The notes: generated by a model from the letters alone, not told the origin. DNA of 64,000 nt from Anaerotruncus sp. MC2020 (GCA_000701945.1 JNKE01000018.1:186001-250000); one strand, 5' to 3'; positions 1 through 9,723 are shown, numbered from the stretch's first letter. Program-made: numbers and translations.

Positions 1-2577
1 AGCAAGAACCATACGAGAATGGCGAGCGCTTCTCTTGTGCCGCAGGGCGACAAGAGCCTCCTGCTTATCAACTCGGGAATGGCGCCTCTGAAGAAGTTCT
101 TCCTCGGACAGGCAACACCTCCGAATGTGAGGGTGACTACATGCCAGAAGTGCATCAGGACTCCCGACATCGAGAGCGTTGGCAAGACGGCTCGCCACGG
201 CACATACTTCGAGATGCTCGGCAACTTCTCCTTCGGCGACTACTTCAAGCCCGAGGCTATCGCGTGGGCGTGGGAGTTCCTGACAAAGGTGCTGGAGATA
301 CCCGCAGACCGCCTCTGGATAACGATATACGAGAGCGATGACGAGGCAGAGCAGATATGGGAGAACAACATCGGAATCCCTCACGAGAGGATAATCCGCC
401 TCGGCAAGAAGGACAACTTCTGGGAGCACGGCTCAGGTCCGTGCGGACCCTGCTCTGAGATACACTTCGACCGCGGCGAGGCATACGGACCCTTTGAGAG
501 CTTCGAGCAGGCGAGCGACTGCGACCGTGTCATCGAGATATGGAACCTCGTATTCAGCCAGTTCGACAGCGACGGCGAGGGACACTACGCCGAGATGAAG
601 AGCAAGAACATCGACACGGGTATGGGACTTGAGCGTCTTGCGTGCGTGATGCAGAATGTTGACAACATCTTCGAGGTCGACACAGTTCAGAACATCATGA
701 AGCACATCTCAAAGATAGCGGGCGTCGAGTACAAGAAGGACCACAAGACGGACGTATCCCTCCGCGTTATCACTGACCACATCAGAAGCACGACATTCAT
801 GGTCGGCGACGGCATCATGCCCTCGAATGAGGGACGCGGCTACGTGCTCCGCAGACTGCTGAGAAGAGCGGCTCGTCACGGCAGACTCTTGGGCATAACA
901 AAGCCCTTCCTCTGCGAGGTATGCGACACAGTCATCAACGAGAACGCTGCAGCTTATCCCGAGCTTGCAGAGAAGCGCGACTACATCAAGAAGATAATCG
1001 GCGTCGAGGAGGAGGCGTTTGCCAAGACCATCGACAAGGGCACAGAGATGCTCAACGGCTTCACTGACGCGCTCAAGGCAGAGGGCAAGACAGTCCTCTC
1101 GGGCGACGACGCGTTCAAGCTCTCCGATACATACGGCTTCCCGATAGACCTCACCGAGGAGATTTGCGAGGAGAAGGGACTCACTGTAGACCGCGAGCGC
1201 TTCACAGAGCTCGCCAAGGAGCAGAGAGCCCGCGCCAAGGCTGACCATGCCGCAAAGGCTGGCTCGTCGTGGGCTGACAACAGCATAAAGGTAGACGCTC
1301 CCAAGACCGTATTTACGGGCTATACAGACTTCGAGGCAGAGGGCGCGGAGATACTCGCTATCTACAAGGACGGCGCTGAGGCAGACTTCGCAAACGAGGG
1401 CGACGACGTAGTTATCGTGCTCGACGTTACTCCCTTCTATGCAGAGAGCGGCGGACAGGTCGGCGATACAGGCTCTGTCATCAGCGGCGAGAACATCGCG
1501 TCCGTAGCCGATACTATAAAGAGCGAGGGACACTTCCTCCACGTAGCAACTGTCGAGCAGGGCACGCTCCGCAAGGGCGACAAGGTAACAGCCGCTATCG
1601 ACAAGGAGCGCAGATGGGCTATCATGCGCAACCACACTACAGCGCATCTCCTCCAGTACGCACTCCGTCAGGTGCTCGGCGACCACGTACATCAGGCAGG
1701 ACAGCTCGTCAACGAGAGCGCTTGCCGCTTCGACTTCAACCACTTCTCCGCAATGACGGCAGAGGAGATTGCAAAGGTCGAGGAGCTCGTCAACGCCGAG
1801 ATAATGAAGTCCGTACCCGTAACAATGCAGGAGCTCCCGATAGAGGAGGCAAAGAAGCTCGGAGCAATGGCTCTCTTCGGCGAGAAGTACGGCGACACGG
1901 TAAGAGTAGTAACAGCCGACAATTCGATAGAATTCTGCGGCGGTACACATATATCCAACACCTCACAGATAGGACTTTTCAAGATAGTATCCGAGAGCTC
2001 GGTAGCCGCGGGCGTAAGACGTATCGAGGCTGTAACGGGACTCGGCGTACTGGCTCTGCTCAACGAGTTCAAGGACACGATAGCACGCTCCGCAAAGGCG
2101 CTCAAGCTCGCGAACGTGAACGAGCTCCCCGAGAAGTGCGCGGCTGTATCGGCTGAGCTCAAGGAGAAGGACAAGAAGCTCGAGAGCCTCAACCAGCAGA
2201 TAGCGAACGCAAAGACAGCTTCTCTCTTCGACAACGCGAAGGAAGTCGGCGGCGTGAAGCTCGTATCTGCGAGACTTGACGGCACAGCTCCCGACGCGCT
2301 CCGCAAGCTCGGCGACAGCGTCAAGGACAAGAACGAGGCTATCATAGCTCTGTTCGCGGGCACAGTCGGCGAAAAGGGCACATTCTACTGCGTATGCACC
2401 AAGGAAGCTGTAGCCAAGGGCGGCAATGCGGGCACTATCGTCCGTGAGATAGCGGCTCTGACAGGCGGCAAGGGCGGCGGAAAGCCCGACGGAGCTATGG
2501 CAGGCGCAGGCGACATCAGCAAGATAGACGAGGCTCTTGCACAGCTCGAGAGCGTTGTTTCCAACATCGTAAAGTAA
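1..2577 (+). CDS. alaS: Alanyl-tRNA synthetase, 5' end cut by window
   Basis: Class II synthetase charging tRNA-Ala with alanine in the cytoplasm. The reading frame is open from base 1 (SKNHTRMASASLVPQGDKS), so the internal ATG at 19 is not the start; roughly the first 25 residues lie upstream of the window. Visible in order: the aminoacylation core beginning LLLINSGMAPLKK, the tRNA-recognition region with GMGLERL, the editing domain with its metal-site motifs HTTAHLLQ and CGGTH, and the C-terminal DHHA1-type region ending GGKGGGKPDGAMAGAGD. No disruption is seen. It is followed 13 bases later by the HIT protein with an AGGAG-type site between, so the two are probably co-transcribed. Confidence 0.97.
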   Translation, partial: SKNHTRMASASLVPQGDKSLLLINSGMAPLKKFFLGQATPPNVRVTTCQKCIRTPDIESVGKTARHGTYFEMLGNFSFGDYFKPEAIAWAWEFLTKVLEIPADRLWITIYESDDEAEQIWENNIGIPHERIIRLGKKDNFWEHGSGPCGPCSEIHFDRGEAYGPFESFEQASDCDRVIEIWNLVFSQFDSDGEGHYAEMKSKNIDTGMGLERLACVMQNVDNIFEVDTVQNIMKHISKIAGVEYKKDHKTDVSLRVITDHIRSTTFMVGDGIMPSNEGRGYVLRRLLRRAARHGRLLGITKPFLCEVCDTVINENAAAYPELAEKRDYIKKIIGVEEEAFAKTIDKGTEMLNGFTDALKAEGKTVLSGDDAFKLSDTYGFPIDLTEEICEEKGLTVDRERFTELAKEQRARAKADHAAKAGSSWADNSIKVDAPKTVFTGYTDFEAEGAEILAIYKDGAEADFANEGDDVVIVLDVTPFYAESGGQVGDTGSVISGENIASVADTIKSEGHFLHVATVEQGTLRKGDKVTAAIDKERRWAIMRNHTTAHLLQYALRQVLGDHVHQAGQLVNESACRFDFNHFSAMTAEEIAKVEELVNAEIMKSVPVTMQELPIEEAKKLGAMALFGEKYGDTVRVVTADNSIEFCGGTHISNTSQIGLFKIVSESSVAAGVRRIEAVTGLGVLALLNEFKDTIARSAKALKLANVNELPEKCAAVSAELKEKDKKLESLNQQIANAKTASLFDNAKEVGGVKLVSARLDGTAPDALRKLGDSVKDKNEAIIALFAGTVGEKGTFYCVCTKEAVAKGGNAGTIVREIAALTGGKGGGKPDGAMAGAGDISKIDEALAQLESVVSNIVK

Positions 2578-2590
2578 AGGAGTAATAGTT

Positions 2591-2944
2591 ATGGACTGCT
2601 TATTCTGCAAGATAATCGACGGAGAGATACCCAGCACAAAGGTGTACGAGGACGAGTACGTTTACAGCTTCAAGGACATCGCTCCGATAGCACCCGTACA
2701 CTACCTCATAATCCCTAAGGCTCACATTGCGAGCGCAAACGATATCACAGAGGAGAACTCCTCTCTCGTAGCGAAGGTGTTCGAGGCTGCCGCAAAGATA
2801 GCAAAGGCAGAGGGCATCGAGAGCTACCGCATAATCAACAACTGCGGCGACGACGCAGGACAGACCGTGAAGCATATGCACTTCCATATGCTCGCGGGAG
2901 TAAAAATGGGCTGGGGACCCGAGTCCCTCGGCAAGACCGAATAA
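2591..2944 (+). CDS. HIT (histidine triad) family protein
   Basis: A 117-residue nucleotide-binding hydrolase of the Hint/HinT branch, expected to cleave nucleoside phosphoramidates or acyl-adenylates in the cytoplasm. The N-terminus CLFCKIIDGEIP and the catalytic triad motif H-M-H-F-H-M-L (His95, His97, His99) are intact, and the length is typical of bacterial HinT. An AAGGAG site precedes the ATG. Its place directly after alaS fits the known ability of Hint enzymes to hydrolyse aminoacyl-adenylates, but that link is inference. Confidence 0.93.
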   Translation: MDCLFCKIIDGEIPSTKVYEDEYVYSFKDIAPIAPVHYLIIPKAHIASANDITEENSSLVAKVFEAAAKIAKAEGIESYRIINNCGDDAGQTVKHMHFHMLAGVKMGWGPESLGKTE

Positions 2945-2954
2945 GGAGCGGCGT

Positions 2955-3494
2955 ATGGCTCAGACCTACAAAATGACGATAGCGGGACTGGAGCGCGAGC
3001 TCCCGATATGCCCGCTCAACGCCAAGCTTGATATAGCGGCATTTGTCATGTTCTCAGACGTGGAGCTCACAGTCGAGGCAGCGGCGGAGCTTCTGAAGAA
3101 GTGCCCCGACTTCGACGTGATACTCACGGCGGAGTCAAAGGGCATACCGCTCGGCTACGAAATGGCGCGTCAGAGCGGCAAGCCCTACGTAGTTGCGAGA
3201 AAATCGGTGAAGCTCTACATGACCGACCCGATATCGGTAAAGGTGAAGTCTATCACCACTGCCGCCGAGCAGACGCTGTATCTCTCGGCTGAGAAGGCGG
3301 CGATTATACGCGGAAAGCGCGTGCTCATAGCCGACGACGTCATCAGCACGGGCGAGTCGCTCATCGCGCTCGAGAGGCTGACCGAGGCTGCGGGCGGAGA
3401 TATCGCCGCAAAGGCAGCAGTCCTCGCGGAGGGCGACGCCGCAGACAGGACGGACATAGTATTCCTTGAAAAGCTCCCGCTTTTCTTTAAATAA
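2955..3494 (+). CDS. Phosphoribosyltransferase (adenine/xanthine type)
   Basis: A 179-residue type I phosphoribosyltransferase, probably a purine salvage enzyme or a PRPP-dependent regulator. The PRPP-binding motif VLIADDVISTGES is at residues 123-135 and a preceding substrate-loop region (VILTAESKGIPLGYEMA) resembles adenine and xanthine phosphoribosyltransferases. The base specificity cannot be read from the sequence. It begins 10 bases after the HIT gene with a GGAG site and sits in the same transcript; a separate hypoxanthine enzyme is encoded at 36661. Confidence 0.85.
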   Translation: MAQTYKMTIAGLERELPICPLNAKLDIAAFVMFSDVELTVEAAAELLKKCPDFDVILTAESKGIPLGYEMARQSGKPYVVARKSVKLYMTDPISVKVKSITTAAEQTLYLSAEKAAIIRGKRVLIADDVISTGESLIALERLTEAAGGDIAAKAAVLAEGDAADRTDIVFLEKLPLFFK

Positions 3495-3500
3495 GTACAT

Positions 3501-5543
3501 ATGAAGCGGAAAATCATCGGAGCGGCAGCAGCATATATGTCGGGCTTGTTTTTCGCTTCATTTTTTATGGACGCGAAGGGCGTGCTGATGTATGCGGCAG
3601 CCGCGGTGCTCGTGATACTCTACGGCAGGCGGCGGAAGTTCCCGCTGCACGACTACGCCATTATCGGCGGAGCATTCGCGCTTGCGGTGACGGTCAGTCT
3701 TGTCTACACGGCGGCAGTTTACCGCCCCGCGACCGAATACAGCGGGCGCACGGACAGCTTCACGGGCACGGTCGAGGACCGTATAGCCTACGACGGCGAC
3801 CGCGTGTCGTACACGCTGTACGGACGCATGGGGAGCGGCAGGCTGACGAGAGTGAGCTTTTTCAGTGACGATATCGGAGCAGACCTCGGCGATGAGATAA
3901 CGCTCGGGGAGTGTACATTTGCGCGTCCGAAGAGCGACTACCTCTTCGACGCTGAGACGGTGTACAAGTCACGGCATATCGCGCTGAACGCCACAAAGGT
4001 CAAGGACGTCACGGTACATCACAGGGACGGCTTTGTGCTCCGCCGCGCACTGCGCGACTATCGCGAGAGCAGTGTCGCGGAGTTCCGAACAAAAATGGGC
4101 AATGACTGCGGAGGCTTCCTTGCGGGCATGGTATTCGGCGAGAAGCGCTACCTCGACGGCAACACGCGATTGGCACTGTACAGGACGGGCATCGGACACG
4201 TCCTCGCGGTATCGGGACTGCACGTCTCGATAATCGCGGGACTGATAATGCTGCTGCTGAGCAAACTCCGCGTGAACAGGTTCGCGGCATTTGCGGCAGT
4301 AAACGTGCTCATCATCGCGCTTATCGCTCTCGCAAACTACCCGATATCGGCACTGAGAGCGGCGATAATGCTCGATATTATGTACTCCGCGCGCCTCTTC
4401 CGCAGACAGAGCGACCCGCTCAACTCGCTCGCAGTCGCGGTGCTGATACTCAGCATTCCCGACCCGTACTGCGTGTACAACGCGGGATTCATGCTTTCGA
4501 TAGCGGGCACGGCAGGCATAGCCGTTTTTGCTCCGTACATGACAAAGGAAATGGAGCGCGAGACTGTGCCGCAGAGGCTTAAAATCGCGCTTGTGACGTC
4601 GATATGCACGACGCTCCCCGTGTTTCCGCTGTGTATGCACTACTTCGACGAGACCTCTCTTGTCTCGTCTTTTGCGAACATACTTCTCCTGCCGATGTGT
4701 ACGGCGGCAATGGTGCTCGGACTTCTGCACCTGCTTAGCTTCGGGCTTTTGCCCGTACTTCCTACAGCGGCGGGGATAATAAAAATTATATTCATCATAT
4801 CGGACGGCATAGCCTCCGTCCCGATATTTCACATCTCCGACGATTCGGGCTTGCTTGGCGGACTGCTCATCATCTCCGCGGCGCTCGTCATCGGAGTACA
4901 CATCTTCCGCAGGGACAGGCGCACTCTCGCGCTCATGACTGCGGGAGCCATGCTGCTGTTTACCGTGACCTCAGCCGCCGCGGGCACAGTCCGCAGGAGA
5001 GCGTTCCGCGCGGCAGTCCTCGGCTCGGGGAGCAATGCCGCAGTCGTGGTAACTCACGGCGGACACGCGGACATAGTCGACCTCAGCGGACACTACCGCT
5101 CGGCGGAGTACGTCCGCAGGTATATGACGGTCAACGGCATAGCTGCGGCTGACACGGTGCTGCTGACGAAGAACGTGCAGTCGGGCTACTCGGCATATGA
5201 GAAGGAGCTCGGACTTTTTCCTGCGTACAGGAGCATAGTCACGGGCGATACGAAGGTATACTGCGGCGACGCTCAGACGGCGGGCGATTCGATGACCGTG
5301 ACGAGCGGCGGCTGCGAGCTGACATACGCTGACGGCGAGCTCACTGTCACATACAACGGCAGGGAGATATCGTTCGTCCCGACCTCGGGAGAGGGCGGCG
5401 TGACCGTATACCGCGGCAAACGCGCGGGGACAGTTCCCGAGCGCGGCATATTTACAGACGACACAGATGACGAGCTGCTGTCGGGGAACGACTTCGAGAT
5501 AGCGTTTTCCCGCGGCGGAGAATACAGGATAAGGAGGCTGTAA
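3501..5543 (+). CDS. comEC: ComEC/Rec2 family DNA-uptake channel, C-terminal domain degenerate
   Basis: A 680-residue polytopic membrane protein of the ComEC family, which forms the channel for single-stranded DNA during transformation. Seen in order: two or three N-terminal membrane segments, an OB-like soluble region (about residues 70-170), and the Competence membrane domain with the hallmark GHVLAVSGLHVSIIAGL. The C-terminal region aligns in order with the metallo-beta-lactamase domain of ComEC, but where the zinc-binding LTHxHxDH motif should be it reads LLTKNVQSGYSAYEK, so all metal ligands are missing. The channel may work without nuclease activity or may be on the way to loss. The start ATG at 3501 has only a weak upstream site. 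Confidence 0.88.
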   Translation: MKRKIIGAAAAYMSGLFFASFFMDAKGVLMYAAAAVLVILYGRRRKFPLHDYAIIGGAFALAVTVSLVYTAAVYRPATEYSGRTDSFTGTVEDRIAYDGDRVSYTLYGRMGSGRLTRVSFFSDDIGADLGDEITLGECTFARPKSDYLFDAETVYKSRHIALNATKVKDVTVHHRDGFVLRRALRDYRESSVAEFRTKMGNDCGGFLAGMVFGEKRYLDGNTRLALYRTGIGHVLAVSGLHVSIIAGLIMLLLSKLRVNRFAAFAAVNVLIIALIALANYPISALRAAIMLDIMYSARLFRRQSDPLNSLAVAVLILSIPDPYCVYNAGFMLSIAGTAGIAVFAPYMTKEMERETVPQRLKIALVTSICTTLPVFPLCMHYFDETSLVSSFANILLLPMCTAAMVLGLLHLLSFGLLPVLPTAAGIIKIIFIISDGIASVPIFHISDDSGLLGGLLIISAALVIGVHIFRRDRRTLALMTAGAMLLFTVTSAAAGTVRRRAFRAAVLGSGSNAAVVVTHGGHADIVDLSGHYRSAEYVRRYMTVNGIAAADTVLLTKNVQSGYSAYEKELGLFPAYRSIVTGDTKVYCGDAQTAGDSMTVTSGGCELTYADGELTVTYNGREISFVPTSGEGGVTVYRGKRAGTVPERGIFTDDTDDELLSGNDFEIAFSRGGEYRIRRL

Positions 5544-6643
5544 TGCCGAAAACAGATGTAAAAGGGCTTACAGCGGCTCTTAAAAAGGACGGGCTCAGCA
5601 GGGTCTACTACATATTCGGCGCGGACGTGACAGGCGTCGAGAAGGCGACGAGCCTCATAATCAGAACGGCACTCGGCGAGAGCGCGGACATTGCCCTCAC
5701 GAAGCTGAAGGGCAGCGAGCTCGATATGTCTGAGCTGACCGACATGGTGCAGACCGCGCCGATGATGTCGGAGTACAACTGCATACTCATCAACGACTAC
5801 AATTGCGAGAAGCCCGTCGAGGATATGCGTGGCAGGACAGCTGACAGCTTCAACAAGGCTCTGCTTGAGGCGATAAAGGACATTCCCGACTACACGGTCG
5901 TGATATTCAACGTCACGGGCTTTGAGGTCGGAACGCGACGCGATTTCAGGTCGGGCGAGACCATTATCACGGACAAGAACAAGAAGCTCGCTGACTACGC
6001 GGTCAAGAACGGCACTCTCGTAGAATCGGCGATGAAGACGTCGGTCGAGCTCTCGCGCCTCATAGCCGACAAGGTCGCGGCAAGGGGCGGCATGATATCG
6101 GTCGACAACGCAAAGGAGCTCGCGGAGATGTGCCTCTGCGACGAGCTGACGATAGCGGGCGAGATCGAGAAGCTCTGCGCCTACGCTGACGGCAGGGAGA
6201 TAACGCGTGATATGCTCGCGGAGCTCGTCCACGCGCAGAATGACACAACGATATACACCCTCGCGAACGCCGTTGCGGCAAAGAACGCAAAAGCCGCCTT
6301 TGAGGCGATAGAGGAGCTCAACCTCGACAGCGACAACAGGGGAGCGGTGCTCCACGCGATAACGAGCGTATTTCTTGATATGTACCGTGCGGAGTGCGCG
6401 AAGCGTGCGGGCGTTCCTATGGATACAGCAGCGGACGACTTCAAGTACGGGAGCAGGCGGTTTGCGATGAAGAACGCCTACCGCGACTCGGGTAAGTTCG
6501 GAGCCGAGCGTCTGCGTGCGTGCCTGATGATACTGCGCGACACGACCGTTAAGCTCAATTCCGCGCCTGTTGACCCTCGCGTCGCGATAGAGCAGGCGAT
6601 AGTGCGGATGCTCTCTCTTGACTCACACGGGAGGAAGCGATGA
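5543..6643 (+). CDS. holA: DNA polymerase III delta subunit
   Basis: A 366-residue clamp-loader subunit that opens the sliding clamp at the replication fork. Length, order of elements and the C-terminal collar region (LNSAPVDPRVAIEQAIVRML) match HolA; the N-terminal VYYIFGADVTGVEKATSLI is the degenerate P-loop region of delta. Its ATG overlaps the comEC stop by one base (TAATG), indicating translational coupling. The comEC-holA order is a frequent clostridial arrangement. Confidence 0.92.
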   Translation: MPKTDVKGLTAALKKDGLSRVYYIFGADVTGVEKATSLIIRTALGESADIALTKLKGSELDMSELTDMVQTAPMMSEYNCILINDYNCEKPVEDMRGRTADSFNKALLEAIKDIPDYTVVIFNVTGFEVGTRRDFRSGETIITDKNKKLADYAVKNGTLVESAMKTSVELSRLIADKVAARGGMISVDNAKELAEMCLCDELTIAGEIEKLCAYADGREITRDMLAELVHAQNDTTIYTLANAVAAKNAKAAFEAIEELNLDSDNRGAVLHAITSVFLDMYRAECAKRAGVPMDTAADDFKYGSRRFAMKNAYRDSGKFGAERLRACLMILRDTTVKLNSAPVDPRVAIEQAIVRMLSLDSHGRKR

Positions 6644-7239
6644 TAAAGATAAACGAAGCGATAATCGTCGAGGGCAAGTACGACAAGATAAAGCTGTGCT
6701 CGATAGTTGACGCTGTGATAATCGTAACGGGCGGCTTCGGCATATTCAAGGACGAGGAAAAGCTCGGGCTGATACGCTACTATGCGGAAAAGACGGGCAT
6801 AATCATACTCACCGACTCCGACAGCGCGGGACGCCGTATTCGCGGCTACATCAAGGGCGCGATAAAGAGCGGGAGCGTGAAGAACGTCTATATCCCCGAT
6901 ATTTTCGGCAAGGAAAAGCGCAAGGCGAAGCCGTCCGCGGAGGGCAAGCTCGGAGTCGAGGGCATCGACACCGCGACCCTGCTCGCCGCCTTCGAGAAGG
7001 CGGGGATAACGGCAGGGGAGCGCACAGCTCCGCCCGATATCACGAAGCTGACGCTGTACGAGCTCGGGCTGAGCGGAGGCAGCAACAGCAGCGAGCTCCG
7101 CAGACGCCTGCAAAAGAAGCTCGGACTGCCCTCGCTGATGTCGGCGACAGCGCTGACAGAAGTGCTGAACACGATGATGACGGCGGCAGAGCTCGCTGTG
7201 CGGGTCGCGGAGCTGAAGGAGGAAGACAATGGAATATAG
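6640..7239 (+). CDS. rnmV: TOPRIM protein, ribonuclease M5-like
   Basis: A 199-residue protein resembling ribonuclease M5, which matures the 5S rRNA ends. The N-terminal TOPRIM domain shows the conserved Glu in AIIVEGKYDKIKL and the Asp pair in LTDSDSAGRRIRGYI. The C-terminal half, more variable in this family, contains LYELGLSGGSNSSELRRRLQKKLGLP. It overlaps holA by four bases (ATGA) and its end overlaps the next gene by 11 bases. TOPRIM primase-like relatives are the alternative, but size and motif order favour M5. Confidence 0.85.
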   Translation: MIKINEAIIVEGKYDKIKLCSIVDAVIIVTGGFGIFKDEEKLGLIRYYAEKTGIIILTDSDSAGRRIRGYIKGAIKSGSVKNVYIPDIFGKEKRKAKPSAEGKLGVEGIDTATLLAAFEKAGITAGERTAPPDITKLTLYELGLSGGSNSSELRRRLQKKLGLPSLMSATALTEVLNTMMTAAELAVRVAELKEEDNGI

Positions 7240-8611
7240 CAGTCTGCTGTTCATATATGGCTTCTTCCCCGTGTCGCTCGCACTGTACCACATAACGCCG
7301 AAAAAGCTCAAGGACGTGTCACTGCTCATCCTGAGCATGATTTTCTGCGCATTTTTCGGAGTTAGGTACCTTGTCTGCATAGCGGCATACGTGCTGTTCA
7401 ACTACACAGCCGCGCGCCTGACCGACAAGCTGCGGAAGAGGGGAGCAGTCGTGTGCTTTATCCCGTTTGCGCTCTGCATGATGTTCGACATCTTCGCACT
7501 TTTCGCCTTCCGCACCGAGCGCTTCCCCGTGATGTACAGGGCACTTCGCCTGCATGAGGGCTTCTTCCCCGTAGGGATATCGCTGTTCACGCTGTCGGCG
7601 CTCGGCTATCTCATCGACGTCTACAACGGACGGATACGCTCAGAGAAGAGCCTTGTCCGCTACTCATTATACATAATGATGTTCCCGCGTCTGCTCATGG
7701 GACCCGTCGTGCGCTACGACACCTTCACCCGAATAATGGACAGCCGCAGGTCGGGCATAGACGAGCTCGGCAAGGGACTTACGGTATTCATCAAGGGGCT
7801 CGCGAAGAAGGTGCTTGCGGCTGACACGCTATACGCGCTTTACATAGCCGTTGATTCATACGATACGCGCGAGCTTTCCGCAGTTACGGCATGGCTCGGC
7901 ATCACAGCATACGTGCTCTGCCTGTACTTCACACTGTCGGGAGTTGCCGACATGGGCGTCGGCATAGGGTACTGCTTCGGATTCCGTTTCCCGCAGAGTT
8001 TCAACTATCCGATGTTCAGCAGCCGTATCCGCTATTTTGCGGCGAAGTGGCACGTACAGGTCATACACTGGTTCCGCAGTTACATCACGAAGCCCTTCAC
8101 CTCGTCGGTGAACAGCCGCTATATCGGCAAGCTCATTTTCATCGGAGCATGGGCGCTTGCGGGATGCTGGTACAGCTTCACCGTCAGCGGCGCGCTGTGG
8201 GGAGCACTCATGGGCACGGCTATAGTCATCGAGGGCAAGCTGAGAAAGTCGCGAATGCTCAAGGCGACGGGCATAATCTACACATATCTGCTCGTCACGG
8301 TATTTGCAGTATTCCTTGCGAGCGGTACAGTCGGCAGCGGCTTTGGATATCTGCTCGCTATGATAGGCGGCAACCGCTCCCTCACGGACGACCTCACGCT
8401 GTACCTGCTCAGGTCATACCTTGTAGTGCTGCTCGTGACGATGTACGCCTCGACCGACCTGTTCAGGAATATGCTCCTGCGCTCGCGGAGGCTGCTGCTG
8501 AGGAAGGTGTTCATGGCGGCGACTCCCGCGGTAATGGTGCTTCTGCTGGCGATATGCACAGCTCTGATATCATCGTCGGGCAGCTCTGAGATGCTGCTTC
8601 TGAGGCTGTAG
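7229..8611 (+). CDS. MBOAT-family membrane protein lacking the catalytic histidine
   Basis: A 460-residue polytopic protein of the AlgI/DltB-like membrane-bound O-acyltransferase family, which normally moves acyl groups across the membrane onto cell-surface glycans. Family landmarks include MGPVVRYDTF (residues 157-166), the WHVQVIHWFRSYITKPF segment (274-290) and WGALMG (324-329). In active members the two late His-bearing motifs read LWHG and WGLxHG; here they read GCWYS (Tyr315) and WGALMG (Met328), so the invariant catalytic His and its partner are both replaced. Either a pseudoenzyme or a divergent activity. It overlaps rnmV by 11 bases and is followed by its usual partner type. Confidence 0.8.
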   Translation: MEYSSLLFIYGFFPVSLALYHITPKKLKDVSLLILSMIFCAFFGVRYLVCIAAYVLFNYTAARLTDKLRKRGAVVCFIPFALCMMFDIFALFAFRTERFPVMYRALRLHEGFFPVGISLFTLSALGYLIDVYNGRIRSEKSLVRYSLYIMMFPRLLMGPVVRYDTFTRIMDSRRSGIDELGKGLTVFIKGLAKKVLAADTLYALYIAVDSYDTRELSAVTAWLGITAYVLCLYFTLSGVADMGVGIGYCFGFRFPQSFNYPMFSSRIRYFAAKWHVQVIHWFRSYITKPFTSSVNSRYIGKLIFIGAWALAGCWYSFTVSGALWGALMGTAIVIEGKLRKSRMLKATGIIYTYLLVTVFAVFLASGTVGSGFGYLLAMIGGNRSLTDDLTLYLLRSYLVVLLVTMYASTDLFRNMLLRSRRLLLRKVFMAATPAVMVLLLAICTALISSSGSSEMLLLRL

Positions 8612-8622
8612 GAGGGCGGAAT

Positions 8623-9723
8623 ATGAAGAACATCACAAGCAAGCTCACCGCAGCGGCGGTGATTGCATTCACAGTATTTTTCGGAGCCGCCTCGCTCGTC
8701 CCGAACGGCAAAGCGGTTATTCCCGCGCCTACGTGGGATAATATAGCAGACGGAGGCTTTGGCAGCGGACTCAGCTCGTGTGCCGCGCAGCACTTCGCAT
8801 TCAGCGAGAGCTGGCGCTCGGCAGGCTCACGTCTCGATTCCGTGATAAGCGGCAGCATCGTGAACGGCGTCTATATCGCGGACGACCGCCTTATCGCCGC
8901 CGACATCGCAGACCGCGGCGACACTGCGGAGAGCGCAGCGATAGTCAACTCCTTTGCCGAGAGCTATGACGGCGCGGTCTATTTTGCCGCAGTCCCGACC
9001 TCCGCGGGTGTGTACGGGGACATACTCCCGTCGCATCTCTCGCGCGTGACCGAGAAGCAGCAGATAGACCGACTTTACGAGCAGCTCGGCGGCGACATCA
9101 GGCGCGTTGACGCCTACAATCTCATGCGCATGATGAGCGATGAGCGCATCTACCTGCGCAGCGACAGCAAGTGGACGATGTACGGCGCGTACTGTCTCTA
9201 CAGAACGGTCATACAGAAGCTTGGCATACAGCCGCTCTCGTATGACAAATACACGATACGCCACGTTACGAACGAATACCGCGGCGACCTCTACGAGCGC
9301 ACGCTCTACATGAAGTGCGAGCCCGACATACTCGACATCTACGAGTATCCCGACGGAGTACAGGTCACGGAGTGCGTCAGCGTCGGAAACGACGGAACAG
9401 AGCGAGAATGCTCGCTCTATGACCCTTCGGCGCTGGATTCGGACGATATGTTCGGGCTGTATCTCGGCAAGCGCGGACCGTTGGTGCGTATACGCACCGA
9501 CGTCAACAACGAGCGTCGTCTGCTGGTGATAGGCAGCGAGTGCGCGGCGAGCTTTGTGCCGTTCCTCACGCAGCACTACAGCGAGATAGCGGTCGTATTC
9601 CCCGAGTACATGGACAGACCGCTCGACACGTTCATTGATAAGAACGACTATGAACAGACACTTTTCTTGTTCGGCATTGACGCAGTCACAGCCGACGCAT
9701 TAAAAAATACAGAAACGAGGTAA
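8623..9723 (+). CDS. DHHW/AlgJ-like extracytoplasmic protein with lost active-site residues
   Basis: A 366-residue protein with an N-terminal signal anchor (about residues 7-27) and a domain like the DHHW/AlgX-AlgJ SGNH-fold partners of MBOAT acyltransferases. The region IYLRSDSKWTMYGAYCLY aligns with the family signature YxRTDHHWTxxGAYxAY, but the DxHW catalytic motif is D181-S-K183-W, with Lys for His. The nucleophile motif normally GDS is VIGSEC (Gly304-Ser305-Glu306) before the typical FVPFLTQHYSEIAVV. Both catalytic motifs therefore appear lost, matching the loss in the MBOAT partner 12 bases upstream. Likely a binding or scaffold protein outside the membrane; function is inference. Confidence 0.72.
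   Translation: MKNITSKLTAAAVIAFTVFFGAASLVPNGKAVIPAPTWDNIADGGFGSGLSSCAAQHFAFSESWRSAGSRLDSVISGSIVNGVYIADDRLIAADIADRGDTAESAAIVNSFAESYDGAVYFAAVPTSAGVYGDILPSHLSRVTEKQQIDRLYEQLGGDIRRVDAYNLMRMMSDERIYLRSDSKWTMYGAYCLYRTVIQKLGIQPLSYDKYTIRHVTNEYRGDLYERTLYMKCEPDILDIYEYPDGVQVTECVSVGNDGTERECSLYDPSALDSDDMFGLYLGKRGPLVRIRTDVNNERRLLVIGSECAASFVPFLTQHYSEIAVVFPEYMDRPLDTFIDKNDYEQTLFLFGIDAVTADALKNTETR

Noticed and set aside
709..1950. Long minus-strand open frame inside alaS (413 codons)
   Set aside because: It is the shadow of a GC-rich, codon-biased real gene; its translation is repetitive in Leu/Val/Glu and has no start signal. Similar shadows at 5273-6355, 34283-35653 and 45713-47866 were dropped for the same reason.
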